A stretch of DNA of 64,000 nt from JBNKHH01 sp050290245 (GTDB lineage: Bacteria > Pseudomonadota > Alphaproteobacteria > Rhodobacterales > Rhodobacteraceae). The stretch covers positions 62,001 to 126,000 of the forward strand of contig JBNKHH010000059.1 of assembly GCA_050290245.1 (NCBI GenBank), in the 5' to 3' direction. A program made the position numbers and the translations under genes. Numbering within the stretch: the stretch's first letter is position 1; the number at the start of each line of letters is the position of its first letter. Below, piece by piece: positions 8,666-16,471 of the stretch. The notes below the pieces were generated by a model. It ran no database searches. It saw only the letters and a program-made list of their open reading frames with translations, and had not been told where the DNA came from.

Positions 8666-9307
8666 ATGAGTTCAATCTTCAAGACCTTTGCCACGTTGAT
8701 CCTGCTGGCACTGCCGCAGGCGATGTTTGCGCAAGATTCCACGGCTGAGACGCCGAACGCGACCGAATCCCAGGACCAGACTTCCTCTGCGGAACCTTCT
8801 GACAACGGCCTGTCGATGGGCACGTCCGAAGTTGGATCGGTCTATGTGGCTGAAAGCTTTTCCGACTGGCAGCTGCGCTGCGTCAAGACCGAAGAAGGCA
8901 AGGACCCGTGCCAGCTCTACCAGCTTTTGAAAGATGACAATGGCAACGCGGTTTCCGAGATCAGCATGTTCACCGTTTCGGGCGATGGCAAAGCCGTGGG
9001 CGGCGCAACCGTTATCACTCCGCTTGAGACCCTGTTGACTGCGAACCTGCGCATGGCCGTCGATACCGGAGCATCGAAGGTCTATCCTTTTGCCTATTGC
9101 AGCCGCAAAGGCTGTCACGCGCGTCTTGGCTTTGCCGAAGAGGATCTTGATGCCTTCCGCAAAGGGGCCGTGGCGACGGTCGCCATCGTTCCGGCCGCCG
9201 CACCCGACCAGCGTGTCAATCTGACCGTTTCGCTCGCGGGCTTTACCGCGGGCTGGAATGCTCTTGTGGCGGCGAACGCAGCGAACGCGGCGGCGCGTAG
9301 CGAATAG
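8666..9307 (+). CDS. Invasion associated locus B (IalB) family protein
   Basis: A 213-residue secreted protein. Residues 1-22 form a signal peptide (TLILLALPQAMFA, cleavage before QD). A Thr/Ser/Glu-rich linker follows, then the IalB domain with FSDWQLRCVKTEEGKDPCQLYQLL, VITPLETLLTANLRMAVD and YPFAYCSRKGCHARLGF. Four cysteines in the domain probably form disulfides in the periplasm. The family was named from Bartonella but is common in non-pathogenic alphaproteobacteria, where its role is not established. It stands alone, with a terminator hairpin just after the stop that lies inside the end of the convergent ImuA-like gene. Confidence 0.9.
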   Translation: MSSIFKTFATLILLALPQAMFAQDSTAETPNATESQDQTSSAEPSDNGLSMGTSEVGSVYVAESFSDWQLRCVKTEEGKDPCQLYQLLKDDNGNAVSEISMFTVSGDGKAVGGATVITPLETLLTANLRMAVDTGASKVYPFAYCSRKGCHARLGFAEEDLDAFRKGAVATVAIVPAAAPDQRVNLTVSLAGFTAGWNALVAANAANAAARSE

Positions 9308-9315
9308 GCTATCTC

Positions 9316-9942
9316 TCAGGGCGTCGTCGGGGCCAGCCTGGCGACGCCCTTTTCGCTGACCATCCGCCAGCGTTTCTCGGGCTGCATCCGGGCGCGCAGG
9401 CGGGTCAGATCCCAGCTTTCGCTTCCTTTATCGCCATGGGTCGGCAGAAGCGACCAGCGCGTTTCGACCCCCGGCGCGCCGCCTGAACCAGGTGTCAGGA
9501 TCAACCCCAAGGGCGCGACCTTACCCTCTGCGGCTCCCGTTTCGGCCGCCAGGTGCAATCGCCGGACCGCCGTCAGGCCGGGGGGATTGGGCAGGTCGGC
9601 CACCACCAGTGGCACCAGCCCCGCCCGCAGGGTCTCTTCCATCGTCCACAGCAAATCTTCGGGCCGCTTGGGTGACAGAAACACAAACCTCCCCGGATCG
9701 GCCAGCCCGGCCATGCCCTCGGGGTTCAACTGACCCGGCACCCAGAACGGGCGAATCCAGAACACCGGCCCTGTCAACGCGCCCGCCACCATCAAGGCCA
9801 GCCGCCGCCGCGCCAGGCCGCAGGCCTCGTGCACCCGCGTCCGTTCAAGGCTCAGATCCTCAAGGAACCGCACCCCGTCTGCCGTGCGGCGGCGATGGCT
9901 CTTGCGGGTCAGAAGGTGGGCGGCGCTGGCAGTTTCGGGCAT
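9316..9942 (-). CDS. ImuA-like (SulA/RecA superfamily) protein, SOS-boxed
   Basis: A 208-residue cytoplasmic protein. Residues 86-135 (FVFLSPKRPEDLLWTMEETL and GLVPLVVADLP, then GLTAVRRLHLAAETG) match the pattern of ImuA, the accessory protein of the ImuA-ImuB-DnaE2 mutasome: an 'LW-x-x-E-E-x-L' helix, a VV-A-[DE] strand and 'LT-x-x-R-R-L-x-L-A-A-E'. No Walker A motif is seen, as is usual for ImuA. A perfect GTTC-N7-GTTC LexA box lies 17 bases upstream of the ATG. imuB and dnaE2 are not adjacent, so this is an orphan copy whose job may differ from that of the mutasome subunit. Confidence 0.6.
   Translation of the reverse strand: MPETASAAHLLTRKSHRRRTADGVRFLEDLSLERTRVHEACGLARRRLALMVAGALTGPVFWIRPFWVPGQLNPEGMAGLADPGRFVFLSPKRPEDLLWTMEETLRAGLVPLVVADLPNPPGLTAVRRLHLAAETGAAEGKVAPLGLILTPGSGGAPGVETRWSLLPTHGDKGSESWDLTRLRARMQPEKRWRMVSEKGVARLAPTTP
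9318..9353 (+). terminator. Intrinsic terminator of ialB inside the convergent gene
   Basis: AGGGCGTCG (9318-9326) pairs with CGACGCCCT (9342-9350), followed by T. The hairpin lies within the last codons of the opposite-strand ImuA-like gene, so it serves both as terminator and as coding sequence. Confidence 0.65.
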
Positions 9943-9958
9943 GAGAACACGATATCAT

Positions 9959-9973
9959 GTTCGCTTCTTGTTC
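9959..9973 (-). promoter_or_regulatory. LexA (SOS) box
   Basis: GTTC-GCTTCTT-GTTC, an exact match to the alphaproteobacterial LexA consensus GTTC-N7-GTTC. It is 17 bases upstream of the ImuA-like start codon and 67 bases upstream of the divergent amidohydrolase, so it most likely represses the former. Confidence 0.75.
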
Positions 9974-10039
9974 TCAATGCGGATTGCCGATTGCCCAAAC
10001 CTCAGTCCGCCGCCAAGATCACAGCCAAAGGGGACCCAC

Positions 10040-11056
10040 ATGATCCTTCCCAAGAATACCGCCGCCCGCATGAACGACCGACGCCAGTACCTGCGTGACA
10101 ACCGCCAGCGGCTGACCATCGACGCGGATGTCCATCCCACGGACCGCGCGGCGCTCCCGCCCGACGTGGCGCACCGGATCGAGAGCGATCCGAACTATTT
10201 CCATGGAAGGCCCGTTCTTTCCGAAGACCTCCTCGCAACCATGGACCGGGCTGGCGTGGACATGGCGTTGTGCTGGCAGAACCCGGCGATGCTGCCCTAC
10301 GGCAATGACGAGGGCGAGAATGCAGCCCGTCTTGCCGGCGCCAACGACCGCATTGGCGCGCTGGCCAACGCCCATCCCGACCGCGTGATCCCGGCTGGTT
10401 GGACCGATCCCAAGGCTCTGGGGGTTCAGGCGGCCTGCCGTCTCGCTGAACACTGCGTGCGCGATCTCGCCATGCCTGTCGTCAAAATGAACCCGGCCCA
10501 GAACGCCTATCCGATCGATTCCGACATGGTCATGGAGGTAGTCGATACCATCGTGGATCTGGGGGCGGTGCCCGCGTTTCATTTCGGGGCCGACACGCCC
10601 TATACCCCGACCTCCGGTCTCGTCGAGGTTGCCGGGCGCCACCCCAACCACCCGGTCATCGCCGTCCATATGGGCGGCGGGGGCGGGCACTTTGTCGACT
10701 CGGAAGAGACCTACCAGACTGCCCGCACCGCAGGTCTTGAACATCCCAACATTTTCTATCCGATCAGTGCCAAGCGTGACGCCCATCTTGTCAGCGACCT
10801 GGTCACCTATGCCGACGCCGGCCCGCCGTTCTGCAACAACCTCGCCTTGGCGACCGACACGCCCTATTGCGACATGACATGGATCATGGGGGGATGGAGT
10901 GCGACATTCGATGCGCTGTCGGACGGAGCCAGCCACGGCGATCCGCGCCTCGCCGCGCGCCCCGATCTTTTCGACGCACGCATGATCCAGGGCTTCAGGG
11001 GCCGGAACATGGCTGACCTCGTCGTAGCGGCCTACGACCGGATACTGTCGCGATAG
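10040..11056 (+). CDS. Amidohydrolase family protein (TIM-barrel, PF04909-like)
   Basis: A 338-residue cytoplasmic protein with features of the amidohydrolase-2 group of TIM-barrel metal-dependent hydrolases. These are TIDADVHPTD near the N-terminus (the position of the usual metal-binding D-x-H), an internal VPAFHFGADTPYTPTSGLVEVAGRHP, then AVHMGGGGGHF, which places histidines at the ends of barrel strands, and a C-terminal LALATDTPYCD. The substrate cannot be told. The start has AAAGGGG upstream; longer frames back to 9884 overlap the divergent gene's promoter and are rejected. It stands alone on the plus strand, followed after 100 bases by the aldo/keto reductase. Confidence 0.8.
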   Translation: MILPKNTAARMNDRRQYLRDNRQRLTIDADVHPTDRAALPPDVAHRIESDPNYFHGRPVLSEDLLATMDRAGVDMALCWQNPAMLPYGNDEGENAARLAGANDRIGALANAHPDRVIPAGWTDPKALGVQAACRLAEHCVRDLAMPVVKMNPAQNAYPIDSDMVMEVVDTIVDLGAVPAFHFGADTPYTPTSGLVEVAGRHPNHPVIAVHMGGGGGHFVDSEETYQTARTAGLEHPNIFYPISAKRDAHLVSDLVTYADAGPPFCNNLALATDTPYCDMTWIMGGWSATFDALSDGASHGDPRLAARPDLFDARMIQGFRGRNMADLVVAAYDRILSR

Positions 11057-11157
11057 CGGCGACCGATCTGAACCACGCAAAAGCCCTTTGTGTTCTTGGG
11101 GGTTGTCATTCCCGGCCTCGCCGCTAGGTGTACCCAGACTTTCAGGGAGACTAACGC

Positions 11158-12201
11158 GTGAAAAAGGTTGAACTTGGCCGGACCGGTATCGAGGTTACGA
11201 ATTATTGCCTGGGAACGATGACCTACGGAACGCAGACCGACGAGGCCGAGGCCCACGCCCAGATCGACCGGGCAATAGATGCGGGCATCACCTTCATGGA
11301 TACGGCCGAGATGTACCCGGTGAACCCGGTCCGCACAGAAACCATGGGCGTTACCGAGACTATCATTGGCAACTGGATAGCCAGGTCGGGGCGCCGCGAC
11401 GACTGGGTTATCGCCACCAAGCACGCAGGGCAGCGAGACGGCACGCGCGAGGGGCGCGGAATCGGCCCCGATACGGTGCGTGCGACGGTGGAAGAAAGCC
11501 TCGCGCGTCTGCGCACGGATTACATCGACCTGTACCAGTTCCACTGGCCAAACCGGCCCCACTACAGCTTCCGCCGCAACTGGACGTTCGACCCGTCCAA
11601 GCAGCCGTCGCGCGCCGAGATACGCGACAATATGGATGCAACCATGGAAGTGCTGGGCGACCTTGTGACAGAGGGCAAGATCCGCGCCTTTGGCCTGTCG
11701 AACGAAACGGCCTGGGGCACGATGAACTGGAATGCCGCGGCGGAAAAGACCGGCGGACCCCGCGTTTCGACTATCCAGAACGAGTACTCTCTGCTCTGCC
11801 GCCTCTATGACACGGACATGGCTGAGCTTGGCCATCATGAAGACGTCACGCTTCTGGCATATTCACCTCTGGCTGCCGGTCTTTTGACGGGCAAATACCA
11901 GGACGGCCGGGTGCCCCAGGGCTCGCGCATGGACATCAATGGCGACCTGGGCGGGCGCAAGACCGATAACGCATTTGCCGCCACCGCCGCCTATCTGGAT
12001 ATTGCCGAGAACCACGGTCTGGACCCGGTACACATGGCGCTGGCCTGGACAAGCCAACGGCCGTTCCCGGTGATCCCGATCTTCGGCGCGACGACGGTCG
12101 AACAACTGGACCGTATCATCGCCGGACTGGACGTAACCCTGGCCGACGATGTGCTGAATGAGGTTTCAAAAGCACACCGCATCCATCCGATGCCTTACTG
12201 A
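11158..12201 (+). CDS. Aldo/keto reductase (NADP(H)-dependent, Tas-like)
   Basis: A 347-residue cytoplasmic oxidoreductase. The AKR barrel is plain: LGRTGIEVTNYCLGTMTYG at the N-terminus, the catalytic Asp and Tyr in DTAEMYP, Lys in VIATKH, His in YQFHWP, and the cofactor loop at VIPIFGATTVEQLDR. The long insert RPHYSFRRNWTFDPSKQPSR after the catalytic His is a feature of the Tas/YajO-like group, which reduces aldehydes or ketones of uncertain identity. The ATG/GTG choice is fixed by the family N-terminus at 11158 (GTG, with GGGAG upstream). Confidence 0.92.
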   Translation: MKKVELGRTGIEVTNYCLGTMTYGTQTDEAEAHAQIDRAIDAGITFMDTAEMYPVNPVRTETMGVTETIIGNWIARSGRRDDWVIATKHAGQRDGTREGRGIGPDTVRATVEESLARLRTDYIDLYQFHWPNRPHYSFRRNWTFDPSKQPSRAEIRDNMDATMEVLGDLVTEGKIRAFGLSNETAWGTMNWNAAAEKTGGPRVSTIQNEYSLLCRLYDTDMAELGHHEDVTLLAYSPLAAGLLTGKYQDGRVPQGSRMDINGDLGGRKTDNAFAATAAYLDIAENHGLDPVHMALAWTSQRPFPVIPIFGATTVEQLDRIIAGLDVTLADDVLNEVSKAHRIHPMPY

Positions 12202-12276
12202 CAGTAGGCGCCGCTTGCCGCCCGCAAAAGGGCTTACTAGGGTTCGCGCTAAGGGGGAGCCTTTGGGGAGGCACTG

Positions 12277-12627
12277 ATGTCTGCACTGCGTCGCGTTTCG
12301 GTCGCAGCCGTTTTCTTTATCATCCTGGCCGCGTGCCAGGAGGACGGCCCCAATCCGTCCGAAGATCAGACCGTGTTTCCTGACTTGCTGAAGATTCAGC
12401 GCGACGCCTGTGAAAAGGACGGGGGTCGTTGGGGCCTTGCCGCGAACAAGGCGACCTACGTTTGCTATCGCACGCTGTTCGACGCCAACAAGACCTGCTC
12501 GACGGGCCGGGATTGCGAAGGCCTCTGCCTCGCCCGTTCGCGTACTTGCTCGCCGATCAAGCCCTTTTACGGGTGCCACCAGGTGCTGTCGAACTCCGGC
12601 GTGCCGCAAACCCTTTGCATCGAATGA
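12277..12627 (+). CDS. Small cysteine-rich lipoprotein, unknown function
   Basis: A 116-residue protein with a lipoprotein signal peptide: basic start, hydrophobic VSVAAVFFIILAAC, with Cys20 the likely lipidated residue. The mature part has eight more cysteines (in DACEKDG, YVCYRT, KTCSTGRDCEGLC, RTCS, YGCHQ and TLCIE), suggesting four disulfides in a small periplasmic or outer-membrane domain. I do not recognise the family. The stop overlaps the lipocalin start by ATGA, and the lipocalin overlaps a Rossmann protein, so the three form one operon. The ribosome-binding site GGGGAGG supports the start. Confidence 0.85.
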   Translation: MSALRRVSVAAVFFIILAACQEDGPNPSEDQTVFPDLLKIQRDACEKDGGRWGLAANKATYVCYRTLFDANKTCSTGRDCEGLCLARSRTCSPIKPFYGCHQVLSNSGVPQTLCIE

Positions 12628-13142
12628 CGCGGGCGGTTCTTGTCATCCTTGCACTGACGCTGGCGGCCTGCGGAACAGGCTACCGGGACAGTTCGGTTCA
12701 AATGACGTCAATGGCAGTTTTCGACCCTGAGCGCTATGCCGGACGTTGGTATGAAATAGCAAGTTTCCCGGCGCCGTTTCAATCCGGTTGCAGCCAGACC
12801 ACCGCTGATTACGCGGTGACGGATCCCGCGACGCTTTCTGTGCTGAATGCCTGCCAAAAGCCTGACGGACCGAGCACGATTGCCGGTACGGCGCGCATTG
12901 ACGGTCCGGGCCGTTTGAAAGTTGAACTCGACGGTGTGCCCGTTACGGCGGACTACTGGGTTCTTTGGGTCGATGAGGGATATCGAACGGCTGTAGTCGG
13001 GGTGCCTTCGGGCCGCGCAGGATGGATTTTGAACCGCGATCCGCAAATCCCGACCGACCGGCTCAAGGCGGCGCGCGAGGTGTTGGCCTTTAACGGCTAT
13101 GACCTTTCGCAGCTGCGGATGACCCCGCAGGTGGCCCCATGA
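12624..13142 (+). CDS. blc: Lipocalin (Blc-type outer membrane lipoprotein)
   Basis: A 172-residue lipoprotein. The signal peptide ends in LTLAAC (Cys14 lipidated). The lipocalin fold is marked by the GxW box AGRWYEIASFPAPFQ, a second strand motif KVELDGVPVTADYWVLWVDEGYRTAVVG and the closing GWILNRDPQIPTDRLKAAREVLAFNGYDLSQL, in the order of bacterial Blc. Blc proteins bind lysophospholipids or fatty acids at the outer membrane and are often stress-induced. It overlaps the preceding small lipoprotein and the following Rossmann gene by four bases each. Confidence 0.93.
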   Translation: MTRAVLVILALTLAACGTGYRDSSVQMTSMAVFDPERYAGRWYEIASFPAPFQSGCSQTTADYAVTDPATLSVLNACQKPDGPSTIAGTARIDGPGRLKVELDGVPVTADYWVLWVDEGYRTAVVGVPSGRAGWILNRDPQIPTDRLKAAREVLAFNGYDLSQLRMTPQVAP

Positions 13143-13648
13143 GCCGCCGCGTCGCCATCCTGGGGCTCGGAAGTCGCGGCCTGCGCTGGTGTGAAGCCGC
13201 TGCGCGCGCGGGCTGGGAGGTTTCGGCCTTCGACCCCGATGATCGTATCGCTGTTCCGGGCCCTGGCATTCGACGCCAAAAGACAATCTCTGCCACTGTG
13301 CGGCGCGCCGATTGGGTGATCTGTTGCCTGCCCGAGAGGCTTGAACTGATCCAGATGGTTCTGCAGAGGATTCAGGCCGAGGCGCCGCGTGAGGCGGTGG
13401 TCGCGGTTGGCTCGCGCGAACTGGAAATCGACGCGATCCAGGGTTGCGCGATACGACCAGCACAGGTGATGCGCGTTCAAGAAAGTCCAGGGGGCGGCCT
13501 GTCATTGGACGTCAGCCAGAAGAATGACGAATCGTTGCGCGCCGGTGCGACCGAAACACTGGCCGTATTCGCCGCCGCGCTTGCCCTCGTGCCCGTCGCT
13601 GGGGCCGGAAACAACGAGGCCCTCAGCCGAGGCGCCCGATTTACCTAG
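13139..13648 (+). CDS. Small NAD-binding Rossmann-fold protein
   Basis: A 169-residue protein starting with a dinucleotide-binding motif, VAILGLGSRGLRWCEAAARAGWEVSAFDPD, followed by a second half with WVICCLPERLELIQMVLQRIQAEAPREAVVAVGS. This corresponds to the N-terminal domain of 3-hydroxyacyl-CoA or carnitine dehydrogenases, without the C-terminal catalytic domain. It could be a shortened dehydrogenase relic or a stand-alone regulator. It is the last gene of the lipoprotein-lipocalin operon (ATGA overlap) and converges with the XRE gene, with their ends overlapping by four bases. Confidence 0.7.
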   Translation: MSRRVAILGLGSRGLRWCEAAARAGWEVSAFDPDDRIAVPGPGIRRQKTISATVRRADWVICCLPERLELIQMVLQRIQAEAPREAVVAVGSRELEIDAIQGCAIRPAQVMRVQESPGGGLSLDVSQKNDESLRAGATETLAVFAAALALVPVAGAGNNEALSRGARFT

Positions 13649-14493
13649 CCTGTACGTCCGTCCAACCTTGCCAGGTAATCGGGCCAGTCGCGCGCCGAGA
13701 CCGAGGCTTCACGAACCAGCCCGTCGAAATGTTCCGTCAGGTGGCGCACCCTTTCGCGATCGCGAAATGCCAGGTGCTGCTGGCCCAGGTAAAGAACTCC
13801 GATCAAAGGGCCGAAAATCGTTAGTGCCGACGACCATAGCCGACGGGCATCGAAAAGGAACACCCTCAACGACGGATAGAACTGATCGTGCAGCGCAATA
13901 AGGTGGTCGATCTGTGCCACGCGTATTTCCTCGGGCAGGTCGCGGTAGTATCCGGTCGCCGAGACCAGACTGTCGACGATGAACAAAGGCATTGCGATCT
14001 CGTAATCCGACATCGACTGGCGCATGTCCGCGATCCAGTCGCGGCTTGCGCCGATGGCCTGCTCAGTCGTTCGGCCCAGGTGAGGGGCGTATTCCCAGCG
14101 AAGCAGGTCCTCGGTCTTCAGCATGTCGGGCAGGGTGGCTGGCACGTGACGGATCTTGTAACCCGCCGCCTCGCGGTGCCAGTTCAGGATCTGATCGTCG
14201 ATCGGCGCGCGTTCGGCAGGCGAGACCTGCATGGCCGCGGCCAAAAGCTGCGATGCCTGCTCAGGCAGATCCGACAAGCCCAATAGCCAGTCGCCGGACA
14301 CCCCGAGCGCTGCCGCGCATTCTGCCACGACCTGGGCATTTGGAAGCCGGGCGGTGTCCCGTCCCAACAGCTGGGAAATCGTCGAGCGGTCCACGCCCAC
14401 GGCACGCGCCAGCCCCGACTGCGTCTCGGCGCGCACGGCCATGGCTTCGCTCAGGCGTGTTCGGAAAAGGCGGGCACGATCTCTTTTGTCCAT
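13645..14493 (-). CDS. XRE-family transcriptional regulator
   Basis: A 282-residue regulator. Residues about 15-70 form an XRE helix-turn-helix (SGLARAVGVDRSTISQLLGRD, then NAQVVAECAAALGVSGDWLLGL). The remaining 200 residues have no domain I can name; they include an aromatic stretch (SLRVFLFDARRLWSSALTIFGPLIGVLYLGQQHL) that could bind a hydrophobic ligand. It is transcribed divergently from a fatty-acid desaturase. A tandem repeat with an internal palindrome touches its start codon, so autorepression and control of the desaturase are likely (inference). Confidence 0.88.
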   Translation of the reverse strand: MDKRDRARLFRTRLSEAMAVRAETQSGLARAVGVDRSTISQLLGRDTARLPNAQVVAECAAALGVSGDWLLGLSDLPEQASQLLAAAMQVSPAERAPIDDQILNWHREAAGYKIRHVPATLPDMLKTEDLLRWEYAPHLGRTTEQAIGASRDWIADMRQSMSDYEIAMPLFIVDSLVSATGYYRDLPEEIRVAQIDHLIALHDQFYPSLRVFLFDARRLWSSALTIFGPLIGVLYLGQQHLAFRDRERVRHLTEHFDGLVREASVSARDWPDYLARLDGRTG

Positions 14494-14525
14494 TTTATCA
14501 CCTATTGGTGAATTTTATCACCTAT
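14493..14525. promoter_or_regulatory. Tandem operator between XRE regulator and desaturase
   Basis: Two exact copies of TTTTATCACCTAT at 14493-14505 and 14513-14525, spaced by 20 bp (two helical turns). The first extends into a perfect palindrome TCACCTATTGGTGA (14498-14511). It abuts the regulator's ATG, as expected for an autorepressor site. Confidence 0.65.
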
Positions 14526-14619
14526 GCGGGATTAATGTTGCCTACATACAGAATGGTCGGCCTCTTGGGCAAGTGTCACGTATTTGTGAAGACGCATGTG
14601 ACACCATGGACCGCCCGAA

Positions 14620-15501
14620 ATGAGTACCCGCATCGAATGGCCGACACTGGCACTTTTCGCGCTGACCTATACGGCTTGGGCGTTGGCGCTATTTTGGCTC
14701 TGGCCCATGGCCCCGCTGCTTGCTGTAATCTTTGCCGGAATTTCCATTGCGCAGCACTCGTCGCTGCAGCACGAGGCGATTCACGGACACCCCTTTCAGC
14801 GCCAATGGATCAACACACTCGTGGCCGGGGTGCCCCTGACCCTTGTCATCCCCTACCTCAGGTTTCGAGCCACGCACCTGGCTCACCACCGCGACTGCGA
14901 GCTGACCGACCCCTACGACGACCCGGAATCCAACTTCATGGATGGGGGCCAGTTCGATCGTCTGCCGCTTCCGCTCAAGGAGGTGCTCAAGGCCAACAAC
15001 ACGCTGGCTGGCCGTCTCATCATCGGCCCGGCGATTGGCACGGCTGTCTTCCTGATCGCCGAGTTCAAACGGCGCCACACCCCCCAAGTCTCTCGCGATT
15101 GGTTGTGGCACGTAGTATCGGTTCTGCCTGTGCTGGCGGTGGTGGTTTTCTCGCCGATGCCGGTCTGGGCATACCTTGTCGCCTGCTACATCGCCCTCGC
15201 ACTCTTGCGCATCCGCACTTTCCTGGAACACCAAGCACATGAACAATCGCGTAGCCGCTCGGTCATCATCGAAGACCGGGGGCCGCTGGCGCTTTTGTTC
15301 CTGAACAACAACTTGCACATCGTGCACCACATGCATCCGAACGTGCCCTGGTACCGTCTTCCGCGCCTGTTCCGGCAGAACCGGTCGCGATACCTCAAGA
15401 TGAATGGCGAATACTTCTACCGCTCGTATGGGGAAATCTTCCGTCGTTACCTGTTCAAAGCCAAGGACCCGGTGGCACACCCGCTCTGGCGGAGGGGCTA
15501 G
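14620..15501 (+). CDS. Membrane fatty acid desaturase
   Basis: A 293-residue integral membrane protein of the di-iron desaturase family, which introduces double bonds into lipid acyl chains or related substrates using O2. The three histidine boxes are visible: HEAIHGH (residues 51-57), HLAHH (86-90) and HIVHH in the C-terminal third, with paired transmembrane segments around residues 8-45 and 150-200. It lies opposite the XRE regulator across a tandem operator. Because the same window carries the anaerobic FabA/FabB route, this enzyme probably adjusts lipids or hydroxylates a specific substrate rather than being the main source of unsaturation (inference). Confidence 0.9.
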   Translation: MSTRIEWPTLALFALTYTAWALALFWLWPMAPLLAVIFAGISIAQHSSLQHEAIHGHPFQRQWINTLVAGVPLTLVIPYLRFRATHLAHHRDCELTDPYDDPESNFMDGGQFDRLPLPLKEVLKANNTLAGRLIIGPAIGTAVFLIAEFKRRHTPQVSRDWLWHVVSVLPVLAVVVFSPMPVWAYLVACYIALALLRIRTFLEHQAHEQSRSRSVIIEDRGPLALLFLNNNLHIVHHMHPNVPWYRLPRLFRQNRSRYLKMNGEYFYRSYGEIFRRYLFKAKDPVAHPLWRRG

Positions 15502-15583
15502 CCAGGCCAGTCCGGGCCGGTTGCGTATTAAGGCAAGATAAAGATTGCTTGCGTCACGTACGGGGTAGGGGCATGGGCAGGGC

Positions 15584-16471
15584 ATGGAACTCTGGATCTT
15601 TTTCGCCGTCCTTGCCGCCGCCGCGCAGACCGTGCGTTTTGCGGTTCAAAAGGTACTGGCTGGCGGCGCACTTGGCCCCGCGGCGGCGACCTGGGCGCGG
15701 TTCTTCTGGTCCTGGCCGGCCGCTTTGGCCCTTGCCTTTGCCTATGGGCGATGGAGCGGGGCCGAGATGCCGACGATCACCATTGCTTTTTTGGTCTGGG
15801 GGATGCTGGGCGGGGTCTTTCAAATCCTCGCCACGATCTGCACAGTCAGCCTGTTTCGCCTGCGCGCCTTCGCTGTCGGCATAACTTTCAAAAAGACCGA
15901 GGTTCTTCTCACGGCACTTGTCGGGTTCATCCTGCTGGGCGACGTGATCAGCTGGTGGGGGACGGCGGCTATCGCGGTTGGCCTTGTCGGCGTATTGATG
16001 CTGTCCGAGCCGCCAGAGGGCGGCAGCCTGTTCAACCGCGCGGCTGGGATGGGAATCCTGTCGGGTGTGCTGTTTGCATTTTCGGCGGTGGCCTATCGTG
16101 GAGCCACGTTGGCGCTGAATACAGGCGATCCGGTCCTGACCGGTGGCGTGACGTTGGCGGTCGTGGCGTTATGGCAGACGCTGGTCCTTGGTCTATGGCT
16201 GGCCTGGCGCGAACCGGATCAGATCAGGGCAATGCTGAAAGCATGGCGTCAAACCTCGATCGTCTCGGCGTTTTCGCTTGTCGGCAGCTGGAGCTGGTTC
16301 GCCGCATTCTCGCTGATGAACGCCGCATTCGTTTTTGCCGTCGGCCAGATCGAACTGATCTTTTCGCTCATGGTCGGCGCGCTTTGGTTTCGCGAAACCC
16401 TGCGGCGGCGCGAACTGATCGGGATGGCCGTGCTGGCGGTTTCGATCCTGGCCGTGGGCTTCCTGACCTAA
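15584..16471 (+). CDS. EamA/DMT-superfamily transporter
   Basis: A 295-residue protein of about ten hydrophobic segments in two EamA-like repeats (roughly 5-145 and 155-295), each ending in a short polar loop. The first repeat has GLVGVLMLSEPPEG at its end; the second ends AVLAVSILAVGFLT. This layout fits drug/metabolite transporters of the inner membrane. The substrate cannot be predicted. It is convergent with the Nudix gene, sharing four bases at the stops. Confidence 0.85.
   Translation: MELWIFFAVLAAAAQTVRFAVQKVLAGGALGPAAATWARFFWSWPAALALAFAYGRWSGAEMPTITIAFLVWGMLGGVFQILATICTVSLFRLRAFAVGITFKKTEVLLTALVGFILLGDVISWWGTAAIAVGLVGVLMLSEPPEGGSLFNRAAGMGILSGVLFAFSAVAYRGATLALNTGDPVLTGGVTLAVVALWQTLVLGLWLAWREPDQIRAMLKAWRQTSIVSAFSLVGSWSWFAAFSLMNAAFVFAVGQIELIFSLMVGALWFRETLRRRELIGMAVLAVSILAVGFLT

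Noticed and set aside
13139..13648. Frameshifted 3-hydroxyacyl-CoA dehydrogenase
   Set aside because: No continuation of the C-terminal domain was found in other frames before the convergent XRE gene; the ATGA overlap suggests a real, small protein.
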